A DNA stretch of 49,788 bases from Nevskia sp. (GTDB lineage: Bacteria > Pseudomonadota > Gammaproteobacteria > Nevskiales > Nevskiaceae): NCBI GenBank assembly GCA_028291645.1, contig JAQGNU010000046.1, positions 1 to 49,788 on the forward strand. The letters run 5' to 3'. Within the stretch, counting starts at the first letter, position 1. Every line of letters begins with the position of its first letter. The notes under the pieces are model-generated. The model saw nothing but the letters and a program-made list of their open reading frames with translations, was not told the origin of the DNA and made no database searches. Of this stretch, positions 15,588-23,245 are shown piece by piece. The position numbers and the translations under genes were made by a program.

Positions 15588-16283
15588 GTGGATGTGCCGG
15601 CGGCCGCCGCAACAACAGACAGTCCGAACCGCAGCGATACCGAGCCGCGGCTGAAGCTCACCGAGATTTTCCTGTCGCTGCAGGGCGAATCTTCACGCGT
15701 CGGCTGGCCCACGGTGTTCGTGCGGCTCACCGGTTGCCCGCTGCGTTGCCAATACTGCGATTCCGCATACGCGTTCTATGGCGGCGCCTGGCAAAGCACG
15801 GCGGAAGTGCTCGAGCAGGTGCGCAGCTACGGCGTCAAACATGTCTGCGTTACCGGTGGCGAGCCGCTTGCACAGAAGGCCTGCATCGGTTTCTTGAGCG
15901 AACTCTGCGATGCGGATTTTTCGGTATCGCTCGAAACCAGCGGTGCGCTCGACATCAGCGGCGTGGATCCGCGCGTGGTGCGCGTGGTCGATATCAAGAC
16001 GCCGGACTCGGGCGAGGTGCAGCGCAATCGCTGGGACAATCTCGCCGGCCTGCGTGTGCACGACGAAGTGAAGTTCGTGCTGTGCAGCCGCGCCGATTAC
16101 GACTGGGCCAAGGAAATCCTCGCGCGCTACCGCCTGGCGGATCGCTGCGCCGTGCTGTTGTCGCCGAGCCACGAGCAATTGCCCGCGCGCGAACTGGCCG
16201 ACTGGATCGTCGCCGACCGTTTGCCGGTGCGCATGCAGATGCAGTTGCACAAGATTCTGTGGGGCAATGTGCCTGGGCGTTGA
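15588..16283 (+). CDS. queE: 7-carboxy-7-deazaguanine synthase QueE
   Basis: A radical SAM enzyme that converts carboxytetrahydropterin to 7-carboxy-7-deazaguanine in queuosine precursor synthesis. The 231-residue protein has the N-terminal EIFLSLQGESSRVGWPTVFVRL motif and the cluster-binding CxxxCxxC in TGCPLRCQYCDSAY, followed by VTGGEPL. The start is GTG at 15588 with GGAA upstream. It is placed directly after cpoB and before queC, a common gammaproteobacterial arrangement. Confidence 0.96.
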   Translation: MDVPAAAATTDSPNRSDTEPRLKLTEIFLSLQGESSRVGWPTVFVRLTGCPLRCQYCDSAYAFYGGAWQSTAEVLEQVRSYGVKHVCVTGGEPLAQKACIGFLSELCDADFSVSLETSGALDISGVDPRVVRVVDIKTPDSGEVQRNRWDNLAGLRVHDEVKFVLCSRADYDWAKEILARYRLADRCAVLLSPSHEQLPARELADWIVADRLPVRMQMQLHKILWGNVPGR

Positions 16284-16365
16284 GGCATGCAATGCTTCGA
16301 TATCGAAAGCAGGCACGCAGCATGCGGGCAATAGGATCATTCGGCAGGACAATTGAGGATTGGCA

Positions 16366-17058
16366 GTGAGCGGCAATAAACCCAAGGCAGTCGTGCTGCT
16401 ATCCGGCGGTCTCGATTCGGCCACCGTGCTGGCGATCGCGCGCGAGCAGGGTTACCAGACTTATGCCTTGTCCGTGTCCTACGGCCAGCGCCATGTCGCC
16501 GAACTGGCAGCGGCACGCCGCGTCGCCAAGCGACTGCATGCCGCCGACCATCGGCTGATGGAGGTCAATCTCGCCGCGGTTGGCGGTTCCGCGCTGACCG
16601 ATCCTTCGATCGCCGTGCCCGAATCCGCCAACGCGCAGACCGCGTCCGGCATTCCGATCACCTACGTGCCGGCGCGCAACACGCTGTTCCTGTCGCTCGC
16701 GCTGGGTTGGGCCGAAGTGCTCGGCGCGAAGGACTTGTTCATCGGCGTGAATGCCGTCGATTACAGCGGTTATCCGGATTGCCGGCCCGAGTTCATCCGC
16801 GCATTCGAAACGCTCGCCAGGCTCGCCACCAAGGCCGGCGTGGAAGGCGCGCGCTTCCGGATTCACGCCCCGCTGATCGAGGCCAGCAAGGCCGACATCA
16901 TCCTGCGCGGCATCGCACTGGGCGTGGACTTCGGAGAAACCGTTTCCTGCTACCAGGCCGATGTCGAAGGCCGCGCCTGCGGCCGCTGCGACTCCTGCCA
17001 CCTGCGCCGCAGCGGATTCGCCAACGCCGGCCTGCCGGACCCCACGCGTTACCGCTAG
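16366..17058 (+). CDS. queC: 7-cyano-7-deazaguanine synthase QueC
   Basis: An ATP-dependent enzyme that forms preQ0 from the QueE product. The PP-loop [11 protein letters not shown] is near the N-terminus and the zinc-binding cysteines are at the C-terminus ([21 protein letters not shown]). The GTG at 16366 is preferred over an in-frame TTG six bases earlier because GAGGA lies six bases before the GTG but only one base from the TTG. The product is 230 residues, close to the family's usual 220-230. Confidence 0.96.
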   Translation: MSGNKPKAVVLLSGGLDSATVLAIAREQGYQTYALSVSYGQRHVAELAAARRVAKRLHAADHRLMEVNLAAVGGSALTDPSIAVPESANAQTASGIPITYVPARNTLFLSLALGWAEVLGAKDLFIGVNAVDYSGYPDCRPEFIRAFETLARLATKAGVEGARFRIHAPLIEASKADIILRGIALGVDFGETVSCYQADVEGRACGRCDSCHLRRSGFANAGLPDPTRYR

Positions 17059-17122
17059 CCTGCGTTCTGTGGCGGACCTGCGAGAAATGCTCAAGCGTCT
17101 GCTACTTCCGCCCCGCAGCCGC

Positions 17123-17128
17123 TATAAT
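17123..17128 (+). promoter_or_regulatory. TATAAT -10 element for tRNA-Lys
   Basis: A perfect TATAAT lies 67 bases before the tRNA-Lys 5' end. No convincing -35 hexamer sits 16-18 bases upstream. The GC-rich run directly after the hexamer would suit a stringently controlled stable RNA promoter, but that is inference. Confidence 0.5.
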
Positions 17129-17195
17129 CTCGCCCCCGGTACCGGCACGGCCAGATTTTCGAGGTCACATCCGGTACAACGGCATTTGCACATGT

Positions 17196-17271
17196 GGGTC
17201 GTTAGCTCAGTCGGTAGAGCATCGGACTTTTAATCCGTTGGTCGATGGTTCGAATCCATCACGACCCACCA
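17196..17271 (+). tRNA. tRNA-Lys (anticodon TTT)
   Basis: The acceptor stem GGGTCGT pairs with ACGACCC, the D arm has GCTCAG...GGTAGAGC, the anticodon loop CTTTTAA holds TTT at 17229-17231, the T arm contains GGTTCGAATCC, and CCA is encoded at 17269-17271. The gene follows queC by 137 bases and marks the left edge of an accessory region with decayed genes. Confidence 0.97.
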
Positions 17272-17334
17272 ATATTTCAAGCATTTACGGCACTCTGCGC
17301 AGAGTCTGTCATTGCTCAGGGACGTGCTGGCTCC

Positions 17335-17643
17335 TCAATCAAACCTGTGCGCGTGGTCTGAACTGTGGAAGTTCGACACAATCCGGATGTTCCCGCCTTT
17401 GCGCTTGGCGCGCGTCCGGATAATCGTTTTGACGACTGCATAGATCAGCAGGACGCCGGCCACCGCGAATGCGGCGCGTAGACAGCCGACCAAGCCGGCA
17501 TCAAGTTTGTCCGGCCGTATGAACGCACCGATGATCCAGAATACGAGTAGATACAGGCCGGCAAAGATGAACTTGATCCGCATCCGGCCGCGGACTGACC
17601 GCGTGCCTTCTAACTGCCCGTACTCTTCAAAGATCGGCCGCAT
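17335..17643 (-). CDS. Hypothetical small membrane protein
   Basis: A 102-residue frame from an ATG at 17643. It predicts two membrane helices (FIFAGLYLLVFWIIGAFI and CLRAAFAVAGVLLIYAVV) joined by a short charged loop, with a basic region and a His/Ser/Asp-rich tail at the C-terminus. No family was recognised. It lies alone on the minus strand between tRNA-Lys and a phospholipase D remnant. Codon use is similar to the neighbours, so it may be a real gene, but I cannot suggest a function. Confidence 0.5.
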   Translation of the reverse strand: MRPIFEEYGQLEGTRSVRGRMRIKFIFAGLYLLVFWIIGAFIRPDKLDAGLVGCLRAAFAVAGVLLIYAVVKTIIRTRAKRKGGNIRIVSNFHSSDHAHRFD

Positions 17644-17700
17644 GTCCTGAACCCCTTAGTAGTTTGGAATCGAAGGTTCCGACTCCACCCACATCTATTG

Positions 17701-17971
17701 CTAATCGGCGCCATATTGCCGCGCCAGTTCAGGCACAGCCGTGATCCACAGCGCATTTTCCGCGTTTTTCTCGGCTGCGGCCTTGGCAGTTGAACGATAC
17801 GGTCTTAATGCGGGTTCCGTCGATCACCATGAACTTGTTGTGCGTAATCGCGTAGCGGTGGTCGATTTTCGCTGGTACGTACTCGTTCGCCAGAATCTGC
17901 GCACCGCTGCGCTTGTCCTTCAGATTCGATCGGTCGAGTACGGGGGCGTCGTTGTGGGCTTTTGTCGAAGA
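17701..17971 (-). pseudogene. Phospholipase D-like (Nuc-type) nuclease remnant, frameshifted
   Basis: Reading the minus strand from 17971, the frame gives VLDRSNLKDKRSGAQILAN, then ITHNKFMVIDGTRIKTVSFN, which contains the HxKxxxxD part of the HKD catalytic motif. After SFNC a single extra base shifts the frame, and the next frame continues AAAEKNAENALWITAVPELA to a TAG at 17701-17703. Both parts match the C-terminal half of PLD-family endonucleases (SFN...AENA). The N-terminal half is missing: a stop (TGA, 17972-17974) lies directly upstream. I conclude it is a truncated and frameshifted pseudogene. Confidence 0.75.
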
Positions 17972-18035
17972 TCAAGGATAAAATGCGTACACGCGGATCG
18001 CGTGCAAAAGTGCGAGCGACTGAGTTGGGGGTCTG

Positions 18036-18953
18036 GTGACATCTTCTGCACCTATTAGTCGACGCGAAGAGCGGGCTTTTCGATCGGCCTCTTTGACCTT
18101 GTTGCTGGGCCTTTGCTCCTGCCAAAACCTGGCGCCGGTGCAGGGCGCTGCCCATGATTTCGCCGCTGCTGCGGACGCACTGATCGCGGCGGAGTCCACC
18201 TACTTCGATCAGATCCAGTCCGCCTCCGACGAGGCGCATCTGCTCGCCGCATCGGCGGACTATGTCGGCAAGAATGGATCGTTTGTGGTGATCGCTGCGG
18301 AATTCGACAAGCACGATGATTTCTCCAAAGCGAAAGCGCTGCGGGTGAAAGCGCTGGCGCAGTTGGGCAACTACGCCCGTTGCATCGATGCGATCGGCAA
18401 TGGTGGAGAGGCGCCTTGGCTCAGGAGTGATGTGCAGGCGACCGGTGCCAGCGTCGATAGTCTGCTCGCGGATTCGCAGGCGGCAAAACTAAGCAAGCCG
18501 CAGGCCGATGCCATTCGTTCGGCGGTGGCGGATCTTGCGCAGCTGGTTGTCGCCAAGGCGAGCATTGATCACCTGCAGCATCTCGCCGAACAGGCGAAGG
18601 CTCCGATCGCAGCGATTGCCAACATGATCGAACGCGATGAGCAGTTGATCGAGGCCGATCAATTTGCACCGGGTCTGAAGACCGACCAGCATCAGGACAC
18701 GCTGAACATTCTGCATCTGATCTACGACGACCCGAAGGTCGATTCGGCACAGCGGTTGCTTGCGATCCATCTGGCTTTCGCCAATCAGCCCCGCATCGTC
18801 AGCCAAGGCGCGATGATCCGCGAAGCGCTGACTAAGCTGCAGGCTGCGAATGATGCAATCGCATCCGGTCACTACGAATCCGCGTATGAGTTCGCCGATC
18901 AGGCTTTCGGTATGGCGCAACGCGCGCTGGATGCGGCAGGTCCGAAGAGCTGA
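18036..18953 (+). CDS. Hypothetical helical lipoprotein
   Basis: A 305-residue protein from a GTG start. The N-terminus has basic residues and a hydrophobic run (SLTLLLGLCSCQNL), where either Cys could be the lipidated one. The rest is Ala-rich and almost wholly helical, with heptad-like spacing and no catalytic motif that I recognise. The gene is followed after eight bases by a small helical ORF interrupted by an amber codon, so the two may have formed an operon. It may be a periplasmic lipoprotein of unknown role, probably lineage-specific. Confidence 0.7.
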   Translation: MTSSAPISRREERAFRSASLTLLLGLCSCQNLAPVQGAAHDFAAAADALIAAESTYFDQIQSASDEAHLLAASADYVGKNGSFVVIAAEFDKHDDFSKAKALRVKALAQLGNYARCIDAIGNGGEAPWLRSDVQATGASVDSLLADSQAAKLSKPQADAIRSAVADLAQLVVAKASIDHLQHLAEQAKAPIAAIANMIERDEQLIEADQFAPGLKTDQHQDTLNILHLIYDDPKVDSAQRLLAIHLAFANQPRIVSQGAMIREALTKLQAANDAIASGHYESAYEFADQAFGMAQRALDAAGPKS

Positions 18954-18961
18954 GGCTTTCC

Positions 18962-19273
18962 ATGATTGATAACGCAACGGCAATCGCACGCTTGGAACTC
19001 TCGAAGCGAGCGCTCCAGGCGCAATGCAACAGCGCTTCAGGCGCCCGCCTTCTGCAGTTGATGAGCGCAATCCATCTGATTGCCGACGAGGTGGGGCAAC
19101 TCGAAGTATCTACTTTGCAAGATGCGCCTTATATCCCGCAGACCGATGCCTTCAAGCAGCAGACCGCGGATGCGAAGGCGTTCGTCGCCTAGCTGGAAAG
19201 TCTGAAAGTCGCGTTTGCCGACCTCGCATCGGTCGCGGATTCGCTGGTCCAGCTGGTCGGCATCGTGGCCTAA
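18962..19273 (+). pseudogene. Small helical ORF interrupted by an in-frame TAG
   Basis: From the ATG at 18962 the frame runs 76 codons to TAG at 19190-19192, then continues without loss of coding character (LESLKVAFADLASVADSLVQ) to TAA at 19271-19273. The whole would be a 103-residue Ala-rich helical protein. A CAG (Gln) to TAG change would explain the break, since the context AFVA-LESLK fits Gln. It stands eight bases after the lipoprotein gene. The truncated 76-residue product may still be made. No family was recognised. Confidence 0.55.
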
Positions 19274-19367
19274 CGCGTAGATTCGGCGGCGCCGTTAAAG
19301 CCTCAGGTGTGACGCAGCCAATCGGCCCCAGGTCTGTGGGGTAGCACCGAGCAAACCCGAATCGTGC

Positions 19368-19658
19368 TTACTTGCAGCTGTACGCGGTTGCGACCACCGA
19401 AGAGCCTCTTGCGCCGACCGAACTGGATTGGACGTAAATGGTGTTGGCCCCCGCTGCTGCAGCATCGTTCATTGCCGCGCGCGTGGCTTCTGCAACCCCG
19501 TCCGACACGCTGCCGCGGGTTTCGTAGATGAACTTGATCCGCTTGCAGTGAGCGACTTCTTCTGCCGACCGGTTGACGCGTACCTGACTGCCTGCATCGG
19601 TGAGCTGAGTCGCGCAGGCGCCCAGCATGGAGCACAGAACTACGATCCGAGCCTTCAT
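19368..19658 (-). CDS. DUF4156-like small lipoprotein
   Basis: A 96-residue lipoprotein. From the ATG at 19658, MKARIVVLCSMLGAC is a signal with lipobox ending at Cys15. The mature part contains VRVNRSAEEVAHCKRIKFI and GANTIYVQSSS, the pattern of DUF4156 lipoproteins (small Cys-containing outer membrane lipoproteins of unknown role). An in-frame ATG 11 codons upstream is less likely because the signal begins at MKAR. It is monocistronic. Confidence 0.8.
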   Translation of the reverse strand: MKARIVVLCSMLGACATQLTDAGSQVRVNRSAEEVAHCKRIKFIYETRGSVSDGVAEATRAAMNDAAAAGANTIYVQSSSVGARGSSVVATAYSCK

Positions 19659-19720
19659 GGTGTCCTCCCTTATAAGTATGTGACACGCCATGTACGCAGA
19701 CTATATCCCACTGCCGCCTG

Positions 19721-19926
19721 CTATTTCCGCAAGATTTTTGCGACTGCGGCGATCGACTGGGTCATCGAGGTGATGCGGAAGATGGCAGCGCGCTCAGGCT
19801 CGAGATCGAGCAAGGCTTTGCCGCCGGTATTTCGAATGGCACCGGGCTGCGCGCTTGCGTGATCGTCCACTGGCCGTCGAGTACGCCAGGCTTCAAGAGT
19901 TATCCGGCATTCGACTCTGCGTAGCG
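19721..19926 (-). pseudogene. Possible gene fragment (3' remnant)
   Basis: The minus strand here reads ALLDLEPERAAIFRITSMTQ and continues SIAAVAKILRK to a stop, with G/C-ending codons typical of real genes in this window. Just upstream a different frame gives PGVLDGQWTITQ, which also looks coding. No complete gene spans both. I read this as the decayed 3' end of an unknown gene directly behind the secreted-protein gene at 19927-20463. It could also be chance coding character in GC-rich DNA. Confidence 0.3.
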
Positions 19927-20463
19927 TCAGCGACGGGCGGCGCTCGCCAGCGTCGGTTCTTTCACGTTGACGCTTCGCGGCGTGCGTGCCGGGTTGATCA
20001 GCGCCATCAGTTTTGCCTGCGCCAGAGGTTCGCCGGACAGCGAGAAGCGCAGCAGGTTGAATTGGTCGCCGGTTCTGGCGATGGCAAATCCGACTTTGTC
20101 GGCACCTTTGAACAGCGCATTCATCGCGTCGAACTCCTGGAAGCTGAGTCGCGAACGGCCGAGGCCGCTGGGCGTGCGCTCGCAGATCGCGTGCACCATC
20201 GTCGCATGCGAATTCGCGTTCGCCAGTACGGAATACGTAGCACCGTCTTCGCACAGCCAATCGCTGACGAGTCTCCAGCCGCAGGCTTTGCTCCTGATGA
20301 CGCAGTCGATCACCAGTGCGGCGCCACCATCGTTGGAAGTGATTGCGAGCACACGGCTCTGATCAGGCGAGCCGCTGACGAACCAGTCTTGGTAAGTCTC
20401 CGCTTGCGCCGCTGCCGATGCGCAGAACAAGGCTATCGCGGCTCCAACCCCGAGAGCTCTCAT
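19927..20463 (-). CDS. Hypothetical secreted protein
   Basis: A 178-residue protein with a clear signal peptide (MRALGVGAAIALFCASAAAQA, cleavage near residue 21). The mature part begins ETYQDWFVSGSPDQSRVLAI and has four cysteines, which would suit two disulfides in the periplasm. The layout (DWxVxC-like start, paired cysteines, a region ending in a basic tail) is loosely like invasion-associated locus B or DUF1176 proteins, but I cannot assign either. Alone on the minus strand between decayed sequences. Confidence 0.6.
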   Translation of the reverse strand: MRALGVGAAIALFCASAAAQAETYQDWFVSGSPDQSRVLAITSNDGGAALVIDCVIRSKACGWRLVSDWLCEDGATYSVLANANSHATMVHAICERTPSGLGRSRLSFQEFDAMNALFKGADKVGFAIARTGDQFNLLRFSLSGEPLAQAKLMALINPARTPRSVNVKEPTLASAARR

Positions 20464-20687
20464 AAATCCCGATCCCTTTCTTCTTCTCGGCCGCGATGTT
20501 AAGGCGCTGTGCCACTGGCTTCAATAAGGACAAGCCCTCTAGGGAAACTCTGAATATGCGACTGCGCTCCGGCGCGCGCTACGCTTTTCAGCGTTTCCAT
20601 AAGTTTGATCGGATTGCGAAACTGCAGGGATTTACCCAGCTGCGGCCAGGTTTCATGGCGGCCGCAGCGGAACGCGCAGGCGCTCGC

Positions 20688-22106
20688 TCAACTCGAGGCC
20701 GGTGCCTTTTCCGCCAGTTCGGCGCCTGGCGCCAGCGCCAGCAATTCTTCGAGTTCCGTTCGGAACGCTTCAATCAGTTTGCGCGGACTGAGCCGCACGC
20801 CGGTATCGGCCGATACGCCGATACTCAGCTGGCCGGCGTAGCTGAAGAAGCTGATGCCCAAGCCGATGCCGCCGGATTGCGGCGGCCAGAACACCAGATT
20901 GTTCATGCGGGCGTCGGCAATTCTGACGTGGCGCTTCGGGCCAGGCAGGCTCGATACGACGGCGACCGACTTGGCGCTGATGCGGCCGACCAGGCGACGC
21001 TCCAGCGGCACCGGCAGATGTCCCGCGGCAGTGAGGCCCAGCATCGTCGCGCGTGCTTCGGAGGAGGTCTTCAACTCGGTCATGCGTTGCGCGACGATGC
21101 GAAGTCTGTGTTGCAGGCTTTCCACGCCGACCGGCAGTTCCAGCAAGATCAAGCCGAACTGATTGCCCAGCTCGCGACCTTTGCCGCTGCGCAGGTTGAC
21201 TGGAACCGAGATGCGCAAGTCGTGGGTGTCGGCGAGTTTGTCGCCGCCACGCCGCAGTTGACTGCTCAAGGCGCCGGCCAAGGCCGCCATCAGCAAATCG
21301 TTGACGCGCACCTGCAAGCGCTTCGCCTGGTGCCGCAACGGCAGCAGCGGCACGTCGTTGATCCAGGTGACGATCTTGCGTCCTGACAGCGGCTGGCGCA
21401 GCGACGTCGGATGATCCTCCGGCAGCGCCAGTATGCGACGCACGCCGGCTACCGCATCACGCCCTTGGTTGAGCTGCTGGCGCAGCTGGGCTCGACCGGT
21501 TTTGTTGCGCGTCATCGCACTCAGCTTGATGAGTCCATCGTTGACGGCCGTCAGGCGATCGACCAGGCCGCCGAGCGGACCCGGATGCGGGCTCTGAGCG
21601 CCACTGTTTTCTGGCGGCGCCGGTGCGCGCAGGAAGCCTTTGTCGGTGCTGTCGATCAGCAGCGTCACCAGGGCGATGCCGTCAGCCAGCGCGTGATGTG
21701 CTCGGAACAGCACGGTGACGGGGCCGTTGGGACGCGGGAAAAGAATCAGGCGCCAGAGCGGCTGGGCGAGGTCGAGTTCGCGCGATACCTCGGTCGAAAT
21801 CGCCTTGCGCAGTTCCTGGTCGCCGGCGCCGCGCGGCAGTCGCCGCACGTGCACGTGATAGCGGTAGTCGAGCGCGGTGTCCTCGACCCAGCGCGGGATG
21901 CGATACGTGCGATCGACGCACTGCCGGAAGCGCGGGTAACGCAGCAGGCGTTCCACCATTACTTGCTGCAGATGCGCCGCGTCGACCGGACCTTCGAGCT
22001 GGAAAATCGCGCTGACGATCATCGGATTGTGCGGATCGTCCATCTCGAGCCAGGCGCGATCGACGGCGCTCATCCGCTCGGCCTGTTGTACGACAGTCAT
22101 GGCCAT
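20688..22106 (-). CDS. WS/DGAT/MGAT family O-acyltransferase
   Basis: A bifunctional wax ester synthase/diacylglycerol acyltransferase-type protein that esterifies acyl-CoA to alcohols or diacylglycerol for neutral lipid storage. 472 residues from the ATG at 22106, near the family's 450-480. The catalytic HHxxxDG motif is HHALADG at residues 137-143, preceded by PLWRLILFP. Later come NDVLLAALAGAL-like (NDLLMAALAGALSSQLRRGG) and VPVNLR segments, and PLPGPK-like SSLPGPKRHV. A single-gene unit. Its presence is in keeping with lipid-storing gammaproteobacteria such as Nevskiales, but the family is wide. Confidence 0.92.
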   Translation of the reverse strand: MAMTVVQQAERMSAVDRAWLEMDDPHNPMIVSAIFQLEGPVDAAHLQQVMVERLLRYPRFRQCVDRTYRIPRWVEDTALDYRYHVHVRRLPRGAGDQELRKAISTEVSRELDLAQPLWRLILFPRPNGPVTVLFRAHHALADGIALVTLLIDSTDKGFLRAPAPPENSGAQSPHPGPLGGLVDRLTAVNDGLIKLSAMTRNKTGRAQLRQQLNQGRDAVAGVRRILALPEDHPTSLRQPLSGRKIVTWINDVPLLPLRHQAKRLQVRVNDLLMAALAGALSSQLRRGGDKLADTHDLRISVPVNLRSGKGRELGNQFGLILLELPVGVESLQHRLRIVAQRMTELKTSSEARATMLGLTAAGHLPVPLERRLVGRISAKSVAVVSSLPGPKRHVRIADARMNNLVFWPPQSGGIGLGISFFSYAGQLSIGVSADTGVRLSPRKLIEAFRTELEELLALAPGAELAEKAPASS

Positions 22107-22287
22107 GCTCCATTGAGTGCTCAAACCTAACCGCAAGGATCGAGCCGCGTACCGGCTCGGTCCTGCGCGGCGTTGCGACCCTTCACTGGACAACGTTGCT
22201 GCGCGAATTATCCGCAGCGCCTTATTTTGGTCTATCGAGATGACACGGATGCGGTCTCATCCGGCCCGCTCAGGACTTGCCGCACCG

Positions 22288-23100
22288 CTATGCGCCCACC
22301 CGCAAGGCATTCCAGGTCAGCCCGATTGCGACATCGGTCTTGAACGAAACCAGTTGCCGCGACAGGCGCGCCAGTTCGGCATGCTCGCGCAGATTCCTGG
22401 CGACAGCACCTTGCAGCGGCGCGGCTTCGCGCAGCACCCGTTCCAGCGTTTGATAGGCCTTGATCAGCTTGGTCGCGCCTTTCGGTCCGATGCCGCGCAC
22501 GCCGGGAATGTCGTCGGAATCGTCGCCGGCGAGCGCGAGCCAGTCGCCGAGTGCGGCCACCGGCACGCCGAATTTCTGCTGCACCCAGGCGGCATCGCGC
22601 CATTCCGGCTTGAAGTGATCGCGCACCAGGCAGCCGTATTCGAGCAGCTGGCACAAATCCTTGTCGGTCGAGATGATGATTGCGGGACCGAGCCCGCGCG
22701 CCTGCCAGCGCTGCGCCACCGAGGCGATGACATCGTCGGCTTCGACCTGCGGCAGCGCGACCGATTTAAGATTCAGCAGGCTGGCGAGTTGCACGTAAAA
22801 CGCCGGCAGCGCGTCACGCAGCATCTGCGGCATCGGCAGGCGCTTCTCGCGATAGCGCGGATACAGCGCATGCCGCCAGGTCGGTCCGCCGAAGTCGAAC
22901 ACCGCTAGCGCATGGCTCGGCCGATGTTCGTCCAGCGCGCGCCGGAACGAGGCCAGCGAGTTGCGCATCGCGGTATTGAGCTTGTCCGGCGATTCAGGTT
23001 CCGGATTGGCCTCGTAAATACGCCGCACGACGTTGAGGCCATCGATCAGCAGCAGCCGCGGCAGGGCTGCCGGAGTGGAGTCGTTGGCGGTGCCGGTCAT
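22288..23100 (-). CDS. 5'-3' exonuclease / flap endonuclease, Xni-like
   Basis: A 270-residue stand-alone homologue of the 5' nuclease domain of DNA polymerase I. Acidic metal-binding residues lie in LLLIDGLNVVRR, AVFDFGG, VEADDVIASVA, STDKDLCQLL and GDDSDDIPGVRGIGPKGA, the last being the helix-3-turn-helix DNA-binding element. E. coli Xni (ExoIX) has about 250 residues and likewise stands alone. The start is uncertain because the frame is open far upstream; ATG 23100 is used since the domain begins 13 residues later, and ATGs at 23130 and 23142 are alternatives. Divergent from the cyclase gene. Confidence 0.9.
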   Translation of the reverse strand: MTGTANDSTPAALPRLLLIDGLNVVRRIYEANPEPESPDKLNTAMRNSLASFRRALDEHRPSHALAVFDFGGPTWRHALYPRYREKRLPMPQMLRDALPAFYVQLASLLNLKSVALPQVEADDVIASVAQRWQARGLGPAIIISTDKDLCQLLEYGCLVRDHFKPEWRDAAWVQQKFGVPVAALGDWLALAGDDSDDIPGVRGIGPKGATKLIKAYQTLERVLREAAPLQGAVARNLREHAELARLSRQLVSFKTDVAIGLTWNALRVGA

Positions 23101-23245
23101 GTCGGTCGTAAGAGGAGTGCCGTGCGGCATTGTAGGCAGCATCGAATGCCGGTGACGTGGCTGCCGTGGGCCGCCGCCGGGCCGGCGTTTCCGCCGATCG
23201 CCCGGTGCGGGCTTAAGATGGAGCGTCTTCCGTCCAGAGCCTCGC

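Noticed and set aside
17292..17305. ACTCTGCGCAGAGT palindrome after tRNA-Lys as terminator
   Set aside because: No T run follows and there is no loop; kept only as a short palindrome without assigned role.
17741..18058. A 105-codon plus-strand frame
   Set aside because: It is antisense to the phospholipase D remnant, whose HKD motif shows which strand was coding.
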